Below, piece by piece: positions 25,952 through 34,158 of a stretch of 64,000 bases of DNA. The DNA comes from Oscillospiraceae bacterium. GTDB lineage: Bacteria; Bacillota; Clostridia; Saccharofermentanales; Saccharofermentanaceae. Numbering within the stretch: the first letter of the stretch is position 1; each line of letters starts with the position of its first letter. The stretch covers positions 186,001 through 250,000 of the forward strand of contig SVIZ01000002.1 in the NCBI GenBank assembly GCA_015069205.1. Direction: 5' to 3'. The notes under the pieces are model-generated. The model had not been told where the DNA came from. It worked only from the letters and a program-made list of their open reading frames with translations, and made no database searches. Both the position numbers and the translations under genes were made by a program.

Positions 25952-27160
25952 ATGGCTAATTTCAGATATCAGATTATCGATTCCAAAGGTAAAATGTCTG
26001 AAGGCATCATAGAAGCTGCAACCATCGGAGAAGCATCGAGAAAACTTAAGCAAGATGGCAAGTATATTGCATCCCTATCTTTGGATAAGGGAAAAGGCCT
26101 TGCCAACATGGAGATCGGAAGTCCCAAACTCAAAACAAAGGACCTCGTTATTATTTCCAGACAGCTTGCTTCACTTTTATCGGCAGGTATTACTGTTGTA
26201 AGATCTCTCGATATGTTGTATCAGCAGCTTGAATCAAAGAAAGCAAAGAAGTGCATAGGTGATATCTATGAGTCCGTGCAGAGCGGTCGTTCACTTTCCG
26301 AGGCTTTCGCGGAACAGAGAGGCATCATACCGAACATCATGATCAGTATGATTGCTGCAGGTGAGGAGTCAGGTCGTCTTGACGAAGTTATGGAAAGACT
26401 TGCTGACCACTTCGCTAAGGATGCAAAGCTCAAGAACAAGATTTCTTCTGCGATGGTCTACCCGAAGATTCTTGCAGCTCTTACTTTAGCAATCAGCGTC
26501 GGTCTCTTGACATTCCTCGTTCCTAAAATCGGTGACACGATCAAAGAACTCGGCGGTGAATTACCGGGTCTTACTAAATTCCTTTTGAATTTTTCTGATT
26601 CTATCGTTCACTATTGGTACATTTATATTGCCGTAATCGGTCTTGCTGTATATGGATTTAAGTTGTGGAGAAGTTCTGATAAGGGTGCTGTTCAGTGGGC
26701 AACATTAATGCTCAAGATGCCTGTTGTCGGAAAGTCCACAAGAATGAATGCATCAGCTAGATTTACAAGAACCGTAGCTACGCTCCTTAAGTCAGGTATT
26801 TCTGTACTTCAGGCTGTAGAGATTACCGAGAAGTCTCTGGACAACGTAGTTTTACAGAAAAAACTTGCTGATGCCCGTGTTGAGATTAGAAAAGGTACTT
26901 CTTTATCGAGATCTATCAGAGATATTACGGAATTTCCGCCTATGATCTACGCAATGGTTTCTATTGGTGAGGAATCCGGTACATTGGATACGATCCTTGA
27001 AAAAGCGGCAGACTATTTTGAGGATGAGGCAGATGCTGCAACACAGAAGATGGTATCAGCGCTTGAGCCTGTAATGATCATCATCATGGCTATCATCGTT
27101 GGTACAGTTGTAGGCGGTATCGGTATGCCTATCTTCACAATGGCTCAGTGGCTTTTGTAA
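25952..27160 (+). CDS. pilC: Type IV pilus inner-membrane platform protein PilC
   Basis: A 402-aa protein with the family's usual length and design. A ~60-residue N-terminal region is followed by two GspF domains (about 68-190 and 270-395), each starting with a R-x-L-A-x-L-L-x-x-G-I-x-V-type segment and ending in long membrane helices. Conserved text such as A-G-E-E-S-G-R-L-D and I-G-E-E-S-G-T-L-D marks the two repeats. It couples PilB and PilT to the growing or retracting fibre. SD AAGGAGGG. Confidence 0.95.
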   Translation: MANFRYQIIDSKGKMSEGIIEAATIGEASRKLKQDGKYIASLSLDKGKGLANMEIGSPKLKTKDLVIISRQLASLLSAGITVVRSLDMLYQQLESKKAKKCIGDIYESVQSGRSLSEAFAEQRGIIPNIMISMIAAGEESGRLDEVMERLADHFAKDAKLKNKISSAMVYPKILAALTLAISVGLLTFLVPKIGDTIKELGGELPGLTKFLLNFSDSIVHYWYIYIAVIGLAVYGFKLWRSSDKGAVQWATLMLKMPVVGKSTRMNASARFTRTVATLLKSGISVLQAVEITEKSLDNVVLQKKLADARVEIRKGTSLSRSIRDITEFPPMIYAMVSIGEESGTLDTILEKAADYFEDEADAATQKMVSALEPVMIIIMAIIVGTVVGGIGMPIFTMAQWLL

Positions 27161-27190
27161 TCCCCGTAAAGATTGAAAGGAGAATAATAA

Positions 27191-28303
27191 ATGGATTTTT
27201 CATTAGGTAAGAGCGGAAACGAACTGGTAATCGATTGCTCCAGTTCAGATCTCAAATTAGTTGTCGGGAATTACAATTCCAAGACAGGTAATATTTCTAT
27301 AGACAAAATGGGTATTGTCCCTCTTGAAGGCGATGCTGTTAATGATGGTGCTATCTCTGATTCATTCGGAATCGTAATGGCACTTAAGCATGCTATCGCG
27401 AGACTTGATATCAGAATGAAGAGCTGCATCATCACAACAGAGGGTGCGTTCGTTCATACAAGAGACCTTGAGCTTCCTGTAGTTAAGGAAGATCAGCTTA
27501 AGGACATGGTTAAGTACGAGATCTTAGGTCAGGGTTCCAACAGAGATATGTCAATCGATTATCTTGTTTACGGAACAACAAAGGATGCTGAGACAAACGC
27601 TGATAAGATCCAGGTAAGAGCTACAGCAATCCCTACAGACGTTATCAAGGATTATCGTGAATTTCTTAAGAACATGGATCTCACTCCTGTTACATTGGAT
27701 GTAAACCCTAATGCAGTAAGAAAGCTCTTCGAGCAGGGTATCATCAATGGTAACGTAAACATCAAGCAGTCAACGATCCTCTTGATTGAGCTCTCTAGCA
27801 AGACAACTACAGTTACAGTTCTTGACAAGGGTTTTCCGGTTCTTTCAAGAAGACTTCAGTTTGGTCACTCCAATATCAGACAGGTCGCTGATTCTGTTAA
27901 GAAGCTTCAGAGCGGCAACCAACAGTCTTCATTGGCAAGACGTCTTAACATTACAACTTCAGAAGCTGAATCAGGCGTGCCTGTAGAAGATATCGATGTA
28001 TGGAACGAGACTGTTGCAGAGACACCTGCTCTTCAGAGTGCTGTAAATGCATATTTTAAGAGCCTGGTTGATGCGGTATCCCGTACTGCACAGTTCTCAA
28101 TCGCTAAGTATCACATTGATGCTATAAGCACCTGCTTCCTTTATGGTTCCGGTGCAGGCTACAAGAAAATTGACAAAGAACTTGCACGTCAGCTCGGAAC
28201 ACAGGTAGAGATCCTTAAGAATCTCAGCACTGTAAGTGGTCCTAAGGATTTTGAGCTTGGTAAGTTCGTAAATTGTTGCGGCGCTTTGATCCGCCACGAT
28301 TAA
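27191..28303 (+). CDS. pilM: Type IV pilus assembly protein PilM (actin-like)
   Basis: A 370-aa cytoplasmic protein in the actin/FtsA-like fold. It has a D-C-S-S-S-D-L-K phosphate-like loop near the start, strands L-L-I-E-L-S-S-K-T-T-T-V-T-V for the second phosphate loop, and an F-L-Y-G-S-G-A-G loop near the C-terminus. PilM binds the cytoplasmic tail of PilN and joins the PilMNO alignment complex to the ATPase platform. Gene order pilC-pilM-pilN-pilO supports the call. Confidence 0.85.
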   Translation: MDFSLGKSGNELVIDCSSSDLKLVVGNYNSKTGNISIDKMGIVPLEGDAVNDGAISDSFGIVMALKHAIARLDIRMKSCIITTEGAFVHTRDLELPVVKEDQLKDMVKYEILGQGSNRDMSIDYLVYGTTKDAETNADKIQVRATAIPTDVIKDYREFLKNMDLTPVTLDVNPNAVRKLFEQGIINGNVNIKQSTILLIELSSKTTTVTVLDKGFPVLSRRLQFGHSNIRQVADSVKKLQSGNQQSSLARRLNITTSEAESGVPVEDIDVWNETVAETPALQSAVNAYFKSLVDAVSRTAQFSIAKYHIDAISTCFLYGSGAGYKKIDKELARQLGTQVEILKNLSTVSGPKDFELGKFVNCCGALIRHD

Positions 28304-28318
28304 GGAGGGGTAAACTTT

Positions 28319-29260
28319 ATGGCTAAGGCTAATGGAATCAGCAAAAAATTATTGGCAAAGAAAGACGTAAACTTCTTTGCTGAATTTACAGCCAATGCAG
28401 CAAAAGCAGCAAGAATGTTAGGCTACGGTGTTGCAGTCGGCTTTTTGGTAGTATTTGTTGTCCTCACATTTATCGTAGCTTTCTTTATCAGAAACACGAT
28501 TATTAAGGGACAGATCAGAGATCTTGAGAATACTCTTGCAGGTCCTGAGTATGCTTCGCTCGAGCAGGATGCAGCAATTTTGACAGAACAGCTCAATGAT
28601 ATGACGAATTACTACTATGCACTTACTCAGATGCGTAAGACTGTTGACCGCATTGATCCCGCTCCGACAGATCTTCCCGATGTAATTGCAAAGTGCATTC
28701 CCAGTGATTCTTATATTGCAAGTTACCAGATTACAAATTCCCAGCTTACAATGAATGGCTATTCGTTTACTTATTACAGCATGGTAGATATGGTAAATAT
28801 GTTGCAGAAAACATCAGTTTTCGCATCAAGACCTACACTTTCTGTTTCAAGAGTAGATTTGGTTTCTGAAGTTGGAATTGATGAGATTATTTCCGGCAAT
28901 ACGGTTGAAGCTATAAACAATTATTATGGTTTCACTATTTCCGGCGTCTTGGTTGGAACGCTTCATATGTCTGTAACCCGTTTCGTAGACGGTGCTGAAT
29001 CTGCTACTGCTTTGGGCGGTGTTGAGACAATCGATGTCAGAGCAGGTAATTCTTTCTCAATTGATGGAGTTGCTGAATATAATTACGCAGGTATAACATA
29101 CAAGCTTTCCAGAATCTTTGTTGACGGAGTTCAGGTTGATGAAGAAAGCTTCAATGCAATAGTAGCAGCAAATCAGTATGTTGACACAGCACGCGGTAAT
29201 AACGATATTAAGTTGTATTACTCACCCGTAGTTGCTACCGACGCACCGGTTGAAGGCTAA
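28319..29260 (+). CDS. pilN: PilN-like bitopic assembly protein
   Basis: A 313-aa protein. A ~40-residue cytoplasmic N-terminus containing the short N-F-F-A-E-F segment (PilM-binding PilN tails carry a similar I-N-L-L-P-type motif) is followed by one membrane helix (about 41-63), a coiled-coil-like stretch and a ferredoxin-like periplasmic-type domain. It is longer than proteobacterial PilN (about 180-200 aa), with an additional C-terminal ~100 residues. Assignment rests on position and topology more than sequence. Confidence 0.7.
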   Translation: MAKANGISKKLLAKKDVNFFAEFTANAAKAARMLGYGVAVGFLVVFVVLTFIVAFFIRNTIIKGQIRDLENTLAGPEYASLEQDAAILTEQLNDMTNYYYALTQMRKTVDRIDPAPTDLPDVIAKCIPSDSYIASYQITNSQLTMNGYSFTYYSMVDMVNMLQKTSVFASRPTLSVSRVDLVSEVGIDEIISGNTVEAINNYYGFTISGVLVGTLHMSVTRFVDGAESATALGGVETIDVRAGNSFSIDGVAEYNYAGITYKLSRIFVDGVQVDEESFNAIVAANQYVDTARGNNDIKLYYSPVVATDAPVEG

Positions 29261-29281
29261 TCTAAAGGGAGGTAATAAAAA

Positions 29282-30283
29282 ATGAATAATCTTACAGCTA
29301 GAGAAAAAGGCTTTTTGTATGTAGTCACCTTGTTGATTATTGTCGTACTGGCTTATTTCTTCGGAATCAGAACATTAAATAAAAAATATGATGAATACAA
29401 AGCTGAATTACAGACTCTTCAGGAAAGAAAAGCATATCTCGACCAGTTGAGAGAAAACAATGCCAGCATGGCTAATGAAATTGAAATGCTTAAGGCTTCA
29501 TGTTCAGAGATCGAGTTGTCATTTATTGATAAGCTCGAAACAGAGTGCATTGGTCAGTATGTCCTTAAGACATTTGAAGATGCCGGCTGTCCCTTCCTTA
29601 TTAGTTTATCAACTGCTGATGTAGGTATGGCTGCAGTAACATATCCTGATGGAACTACATCTCCTGATGGACTTGTTTGCACATCTGTTTCTGTTACATA
29701 TTCATCTACAGACGGATATACTGTCACACAGTACAACCTTAATCCCGACTTTACCAGCAAGGCTACTGTGCCCGTAGAGGAAACAATTTCACAGTTGAGT
29801 GAACAGATGGGACAGGGTGAATACGCTAAGAGAAAGGGATATGATGAATTCCTTAAAGCTCTTAAGAAGATCAATTCAGAAAACCCTGACTGCATCAAGG
29901 TAAGCAATATTACTGTTACAGAAAGCAATGGTGTTTTAGTGCTTTCTGCAACGATTAACTTCTATGGTACAAGCCTCAAGAACAGAATCTCTGTTGATGA
30001 GAGCCACGCAGCTTATACATACTGGAATGGACATACAAACGTTGATACTAAGGGTGGCTTCATTGGATTCCCTTATGTATGCGACAATAAGGACAGCCTC
30101 TGGTATGGTGTACAGAATCGTGAACTTGATGCTACAAAGGCTAAGCCGTTTGCTGCATATTGGGCTAATGCTCTGTTTGCACAGCAGTTGGAAGCTGCAG
30201 GTGACAGCTATGTAAGGCTTATCGGTTTTGAAGCAGAAGCTGAGCCGACACCTTCTGTTTCACCTGCACCGGCCGCTCAATAA
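29282..30283 (+). CDS. pilO: PilO-like bitopic assembly protein
   Basis: A 333-aa protein with one membrane helix close to the N-terminus (residues 11-28), a heptad-rich coiled coil (to about 85) and an extracellular mixed domain ending in a Pro/Ala/Glu-rich tail. This matches PilO topology. Proteobacterial PilO is shorter (about 200 aa); here an extra segment of ~120 residues follows the coiled coil. It would pair with PilN. Last gene of the pilB operon; the pilin gene after it has its own promoter. Confidence 0.7.
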   Translation: MNNLTAREKGFLYVVTLLIIVVLAYFFGIRTLNKKYDEYKAELQTLQERKAYLDQLRENNASMANEIEMLKASCSEIELSFIDKLETECIGQYVLKTFEDAGCPFLISLSTADVGMAAVTYPDGTTSPDGLVCTSVSVTYSSTDGYTVTQYNLNPDFTSKATVPVEETISQLSEQMGQGEYAKRKGYDEFLKALKKINSENPDCIKVSNITVTESNGVLVLSATINFYGTSLKNRISVDESHAAYTYWNGHTNVDTKGGFIGFPYVCDNKDSLWYGVQNRELDATKAKPFAAYWANALFAQQLEAAGDSYVRLIGFEAEAEPTPSVSPAPAAQ

Positions 30284-30321
30284 CAATTGTGGCAAAAAAA
30301 TGAAAAAATTTGAAAAAAGTG

Positions 30322-30349
30322 TTGCAATTAAAATCTGAGTGTGTATAAT
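30322..30349 (+). promoter_or_regulatory. Promoter of the major mini-pilin gene
   Basis: TTGCAA (30322-30327), 16-base spacer, perfect TATAAT (30344-30349), with A-rich DNA upstream resembling an UP element. It lets the pilin be made in excess of the assembly machinery. Confidence 0.7.
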
Positions 30350-30387
30350 AAGGCTACAAACTCAAAAACTTACAGGAGGAATCTAAA

Positions 30388-30603
30388 ATGAAGAAGATTC
30401 AGAAGTCAAAGAAGGGTTTCACCCTCGTAGAAATGGTACTCGTTATTGCTATCATCGTTATCCTCGCAGCAGTACTCATCATCGGTATCACAAAGTACCT
30501 CAATGGTGCAAATGCAGCTAAGAAGTCTATTTCTGAGCATCAGTCAGCTGTTGAGAAGGTTGTTGACGACGTTAACGGTCAGGTACCTGGTGTATTCGTC
30601 TAA
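30388..30603 (+). CDS. pilA: Mini type IV pilin, probable major subunit
   Basis: A 71-aa prepilin. A 10-residue basic leader ends in Gly, and cleavage before F11 gives a 61-residue mature protein starting F-T-L-V-E-M with Glu at +5. The whole mature protein is essentially the N-terminal alpha-1 helix plus a short tail; there is no globular head or disulfide loop. Only three aromatic residues remain (F1, Y27, F60 of the mature form). Perfect SD (AGGAGG), its own strong promoter and an immediate strong terminator suggest high expression and point to this as the main fibre subunit. Requires a prepilin peptidase encoded elsewhere. Confidence 0.85.
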   Translation: MKKIQKSKKGFTLVEMVLVIAIIVILAAVLIIGITKYLNGANAAKKSISEHQSAVEKVVDDVNGQVPGVFV

Positions 30604-30630
30604 TCAATCTTAAGTTTAAGACTAATACTA

Positions 30631-30661
30631 AAGCGGAGAACTTAGTTCTCCGCTTTTTTTG
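30631..30661 (+). terminator. Terminator after the mini-pilin gene
   Basis: A perfect 11-bp hairpin, AAGCGGAGAAC/GTTCTCCGCTT with a TTA loop, is followed by a run of T. Confidence 0.92.
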
Positions 30662-30727
30662 TTTCCGGTTAAACTGTGAATGATCAAACTGGTAAGATAC
30701 AAAAAAGAACTCACAATGAGGAATGAC

Positions 30728-30840
30728 TTGTTGCCTTAAAGGAAATAGTTTATAATATCGACGAATTTGTTAACAAAATGTTACAGTTTTTAACAAAATA
30801 TTAACTAAGTAGTTGAATTTTAAATATAAGAACGTATAAT
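30728..30840 (+). promoter_or_regulatory. Tandem promoters before the second pilin operon
   Basis: Upstream promoter TTGTTG (30728-30733), 17 bases, TATAAT (30751-30756). Downstream promoter TTGAAT (30813-30818), 16 bases, TATAAT (30835-30840). Between them lie GTTAAC (30769-30774) and TTTTTAACAAAATATTAAC (30787-30805), similar to the element before the PilX-like gene at 17365. This explains most of the 280-base gap. Confidence 0.5.
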
Positions 30841-30883
30841 ATCAATAAGTAATAATATAAATATTCGTGGCCCGGAGGTTGTT

Positions 30884-31108
30884 ATGATCAGGATATACAA
30901 GAAATCCAATATCAGAATCGGTTTCACGCTCGTGGAGATGGTTATAGTCATAGGAATTATTGTTATTCTTGCAGCAGCCCTTCTCACAAATGTCAACGAG
31001 ATCTTGGACACTGGTAATAGAGCAAATAAAGCTGTTGCCGATGCATCGGATAAAATGGGTGCAAATATAAATGACAGTGAGAGAAAGCTGTCTGAATATA
31101 ATTTCTGA
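30884..31108 (+). CDS. Second mini-pilin
   Basis: A 74-aa prepilin with a 13-residue basic leader ending in Gly, then mature F-T-L-V-E-M with Glu at +5. The mature form is again exactly 61 residues. The first ~18 residues nearly match the neighbouring mini-pilin, while the rest is diverged and more acidic and polar. Like the first it has no globular domain. Preceded by CGGAGG and followed closely (11 bases) by two larger pilin-like genes, so it may be a minor or initiating subunit, or an alternative fibre. Confidence 0.8.
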   Translation: MIRIYKKSNIRIGFTLVEMVIVIGIIVILAAALLTNVNEILDTGNRANKAVADASDKMGANINDSERKLSEYNF

Positions 31109-31119
31109 GGTGAAACGGT

Positions 31120-31731
31120 ATGAAAAAAATTTCGAAATCTAATAGCCGTAAGGGTTTTACTCTTGTCGAGACTTTGCTTGCTGTATTCATTCTTATTGTA
31201 GTTTCGACCATGTTGATAAATGGTTTTATTACAACAATGGCATATTCATACCAGACTTCTGTATATAGCAAGTCGGGCGCAAGCAACTACAAAGCCTGCA
31301 TGAATACGCTTTCCAGATGGAATCACTATGAGAACCTTGGTGATGATGGCAGAGAAGCAGCAGGCCAGAATTATATCAATAAAGTTAACAAGCATATACT
31401 TTCGTTTGATACGGGTGATAGATCAGCATCATTTGAATCACTCTATGTAGCCGTTGAAGCTAAAAACAATTTATCTTTGACTGTTCCTAATGAGGTTAGA
31501 TACGGTACTACTGATTACACACCTACTAATGATTCATATGCAGATAACCACAAGGTATTTGTTTATTATCCCGAATACTGTTCAGATACACATGGTGGTA
31601 ATACCGGTAAGATCGTCGTAATGTATGATAAAAATGCGGATGAATACTATTGGGTTATTAAGACAGGTAATTCTGATAACCTTGCCGGTGCTGATAAGGT
31701 TGTTCCGGATGCAATTCACTCCGGAAGCTAA
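31120..31731 (+). CDS. Minor pilin / pseudopilin-like protein
   Basis: A 203-aa protein. A 12-residue basic leader ends in K-G, the mature protein starts F-T-L-V-E-T with Glu +5, and the hydrophobic helix continues to about residue 33. The ~165-residue head is Tyr/Asn/Asp-rich and unlike any head I recognise. It probably forms part of an initiation or tip complex with the following gene. SD GAGGTG. Confidence 0.75.
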   Translation: MKKISKSNSRKGFTLVETLLAVFILIVVSTMLINGFITTMAYSYQTSVYSKSGASNYKACMNTLSRWNHYENLGDDGREAAGQNYINKVNKHILSFDTGDRSASFESLYVAVEAKNNLSLTVPNEVRYGTTDYTPTNDSYADNHKVFVYYPEYCSDTHGGNTGKIVVMYDKNADEYYWVIKTGNSDNLAGADKVVPDAIHSGS

Positions 31732-31773
31732 TAGGCAGTATCTATAAGAGGAGTATTTTGAAGGAGAATTAAT

Positions 31774-32451
31774 ATGCGTAGACACAATAAGAATAAATTT
31801 GGTTTCTCACTTCTTGAAATGGTATTGGCTATAGCAATCATAGTTCTTATTGGTGGAGTTATAGCTGGTATTTGTGCTTCGATTTCCAATTCGTTTGTTA
31901 CAACATATAATATCGATGAGTCTGCCGATTATGCTATGTTGTATGCCCGTGGCTTTGAGAATTCATTCCTGGCAACAACTCAGCTTGATGCAGCTACAGG
32001 CAATTCATGGGAGTGGACAATTGCTAATCCTAAGGGTTTGAATGGAACTACTCCTTTACTTACAGTAAAGAAGCCTGATAATAGTACTGAACCAGTTTTT
32101 AATCCCCACTTTATGACTTCAGATGATTCCAGTGATGATAATAAATGGGGCATTAGCATGTTCTTTAAGTATGATGCTACAAATGAGGTTGTTTATTATC
32201 GAGTATTTATAAAGGATAATTATCAATCTGATTTTGTTAGCAGATACGATGGTTCTTTCTGGGTTCCCCGTCTTATGGAACGAGCAGAGAGAGCAGGTGC
32301 AGGTGGAAGAAGTGTAACCGTATCCGGAAATGAGTTAAGCGAAGGAACATTGACAAATGTATATGGTTTTTCTACTAATGAAGTTGCCCAGCTTGGTAGC
32401 AATGCTTTGGATAATGATTATAAGGATGTAATCAAGTTCGTTTGGGGTTAA
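31774..32451 (+). CDS. Minor pilin / pseudopilin-like protein
   Basis: A 225-aa protein. A 10-residue basic leader ends in F-G, the mature start is F-S-L-L-E-M with Glu +5, and the helix runs to about residue 35. The head region is Asp/Asn/Ser-rich. Last gene of the second pilin operon, followed by a terminator. Together with the 203-aa neighbour it could prime fibre assembly. Confidence 0.75.
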   Translation: MRRHNKNKFGFSLLEMVLAIAIIVLIGGVIAGICASISNSFVTTYNIDESADYAMLYARGFENSFLATTQLDAATGNSWEWTIANPKGLNGTTPLLTVKKPDNSTEPVFNPHFMTSDDSSDDNKWGISMFFKYDATNEVVYYRVFIKDNYQSDFVSRYDGSFWVPRLMERAERAGAGGRSVTVSGNELSEGTLTNVYGFSTNEVAQLGSNALDNDYKDVIKFVWG

Positions 32452-32483
32452 TTTCGGTACAAGATTCAAATAATGTGTTTTAT

Positions 32484-32514
32484 AATGGGTGTTGTGATAA
32501 GCAACACCCATTTT
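32484..32514 (+). terminator. Terminator of the second pilin operon
   Basis: A perfect 11-bp hairpin, AATGGGTGTTG/CAACACCCATT with a seven-base loop, is followed by TTTTCG. Confidence 0.85.
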
Positions 32515-32545
32515 CGTTAAGTAAGAATAGAGGATAAGTTTCGAA

Positions 32546-33373
32546 ATGAAGATAAAAGTAGGCTTGGATATTGGCGGAAGTACGACTAAGATCGTAGGCA
32601 TGCAGGACGGCAAGATCATTGCCAGAGAAATCGTAAGAGCTGCAGATCCTGTTACATCTGCATTTGGTGCAGTAGGAAAACTCATTAATGATCATTCCAT
32701 TTCGGTTAATGATATCGAGCAGATCAATATAACTGGTGTAGGCTCGGGATATCCGCAGGCACCTATTTTCGGAATAAAGACGGTTGTTGTTGAAGAGTTC
32801 AAGGCCACTGGTCTTGGTGGTCTTTATCTTTCAGGATTAGAGCATGCCGTTGTAGTAAGCATGGGAACAGGTACGGCTTATCTTGAAGCAACCAAGAACA
32901 ATGTAAGACACATTATCGGTTCCGGAGTCGGCGGCGGAACTCTTGTCGGTCTTGGAATGGCTCTGACAGGAACATCAGATGCGGTTAAGCTCTCGGATAT
33001 GGCAACTTCAGGCGATATCTTAAAATGCGATCTTACCATTGGCGATATTACAAAGAATGGCGTAACAGGACTTCCGATGAATGTTACGGCATCGAATTTC
33101 GGTAAGGCTGCCGATGATCTTTCCAGAGAAGATAAGATGGCGGGAGTATTCAATCTCGTATATCAGGCTGTCGGTACGGTAGCCGTCATGGCATCAAGAC
33201 AGTGCAATCTGAAAGACATTGTTTTCACCGGCCAGCTGACAGATCTTAAGGAATGCCAGCAGTATCTGCTGCCATTTGAAGACCTCTACGGAGTTAACAT
33301 GATCATTCCTGAAGATGCCGTATTTGCAACGGCTCTCGGAAGCTGTCTTGCAGAAGGGCAGGCCGATAAGTGA
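32546..33373 (+). CDS. coaW: Type II pantothenate kinase
   Basis: A 275-aa protein of the ASKHA (acetate/sugar kinase-Hsp70-actin) fold. The N-terminal phosphate loop is G-L-D-I-G-G-S-T-T-K, with E-F-K-A-T-G-L-G-G in the middle, V-S-M-G-T-G-T-A for the second phosphate loop and G-S-G-V-G-G-G-T after it, all matching staphylococcal-type CoaW. It phosphorylates pantothenate in the first step of CoA synthesis and is usually not feedback-inhibited by CoA. SD AGAGGATAAG. The end overlaps the next start (GTGA). Confidence 0.9.
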   Translation: MKIKVGLDIGGSTTKIVGMQDGKIIAREIVRAADPVTSAFGAVGKLINDHSISVNDIEQINITGVGSGYPQAPIFGIKTVVVEEFKATGLGGLYLSGLEHAVVVSMGTGTAYLEATKNNVRHIIGSGVGGGTLVGLGMALTGTSDAVKLSDMATSGDILKCDLTIGDITKNGVTGLPMNVTASNFGKAADDLSREDKMAGVFNLVYQAVGTVAVMASRQCNLKDIVFTGQLTDLKECQQYLLPFEDLYGVNMIIPEDAVFATALGSCLAEGQADK

Positions 33374-34158
33374 GCGCTAAGAAAACAATGGCAAAGGACC
33401 GTGCCTGGGAGCTCGATTTCTTAAGAGGTATCGCTCTTATCATGATGCTCTTCATGCATATGTCATGGGACGTCAGATATGAATTCGGGGCAGATATATT
33501 TTCGTATCTCGAAAAAGACTGGTTCTGGTCTTTTGTTCATCCGATAATAGTTGTTTTGTTTGTCAGTGTATCAGGAATCTGCTGCACGTTGTCACGCAAT
33601 AATGTTAGGAGAGGCTTGAAGCTTCTCGGAGCGTCTCTTGTACTGTCTCTCGTTACATTCCTCATAACGAAGTTTGCCGGCATCGAGTGTCTCATTATCT
33701 TTAATGTACTTGCTGTACTTACATGCGGCGTATTTCTTTACGCCCTCATTTCTTTCATTGAAAAGAAGACGAAGGCAAAAGCTAATGCAGTTAATCTGAT
33801 AATGGGCCTTGTTGGTTTATATATCGTTATCTGTGGATGTAATATCAGTTATATGGATTATTGTACTGATAATCTTTTGTTCCTTCCCATAGGATTTGAG
33901 ATATCAGGAGCTCCCTGGATGGCAGATTACATGCCGCTTTTCCCTTGGCTTGGAGTATTCCTTATCGGATGCGTCATAGGAAGGATCTGCTATAAGGATA
34001 AAAAGACCTTGTTTGCCGGAAGAGGAAAGGTCATGAAGGCTATAGCAAGACCTGTAGAATTCATCGGAAGACATTCACTCATAATCTATCTTGTTCATCA
34101 GCCGCTCGTATATGCGATCTTATTCCTGATCTTCATGTTGATCAACGGCGTGCGATGA
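33370..34158 (+). CDS. DUF1624/heparan-alpha-glucosaminide N-acetyltransferase-like membrane protein
   Basis: A 262-aa protein starting at GTG in a GTGA overlap with coaW. It has seven or so membrane helices. The start carries the family pattern W-E-L-D-F-L-R-G-I-A-L-I-M-M-L-x-M-H, with the Asp-Arg pair and the His in the first helix that acyl-transferring membrane proteins of this type share. Near the end is G-R-H-S-L-I-I-Y-L-V-H-Q-P. It probably moves an acyl group across the membrane; the acceptor is unknown. Coupled on both sides by 4-nt overlaps. Confidence 0.75.
   Translation: MSAKKTMAKDRAWELDFLRGIALIMMLFMHMSWDVRYEFGADIFSYLEKDWFWSFVHPIIVVLFVSVSGICCTLSRNNVRRGLKLLGASLVLSLVTFLITKFAGIECLIIFNVLAVLTCGVFLYALISFIEKKTKAKANAVNLIMGLVGLYIVICGCNISYMDYCTDNLLFLPIGFEISGAPWMADYMPLFPWLGVFLIGCVIGRICYKDKKTLFAGRGKVMKAIARPVEFIGRHSLIIYLVHQPLVYAILFLIFMLINGVR

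Noticed and set aside
30388..31108. Electrically conductive pili by analogy with Geobacter mini-pilin
   Set aside because: Each mature mini-pilin has only three aromatic residues in 61, well below the density discussed for conductive pilins. Size similarity alone is not evidence.
32484..32514. Inverted repeat as a recombination or attachment site after the pilin operon
   Set aside because: Perfect hairpin plus T-run directly after a stop is best explained as an intrinsic terminator. No integrase or direct repeats nearby.
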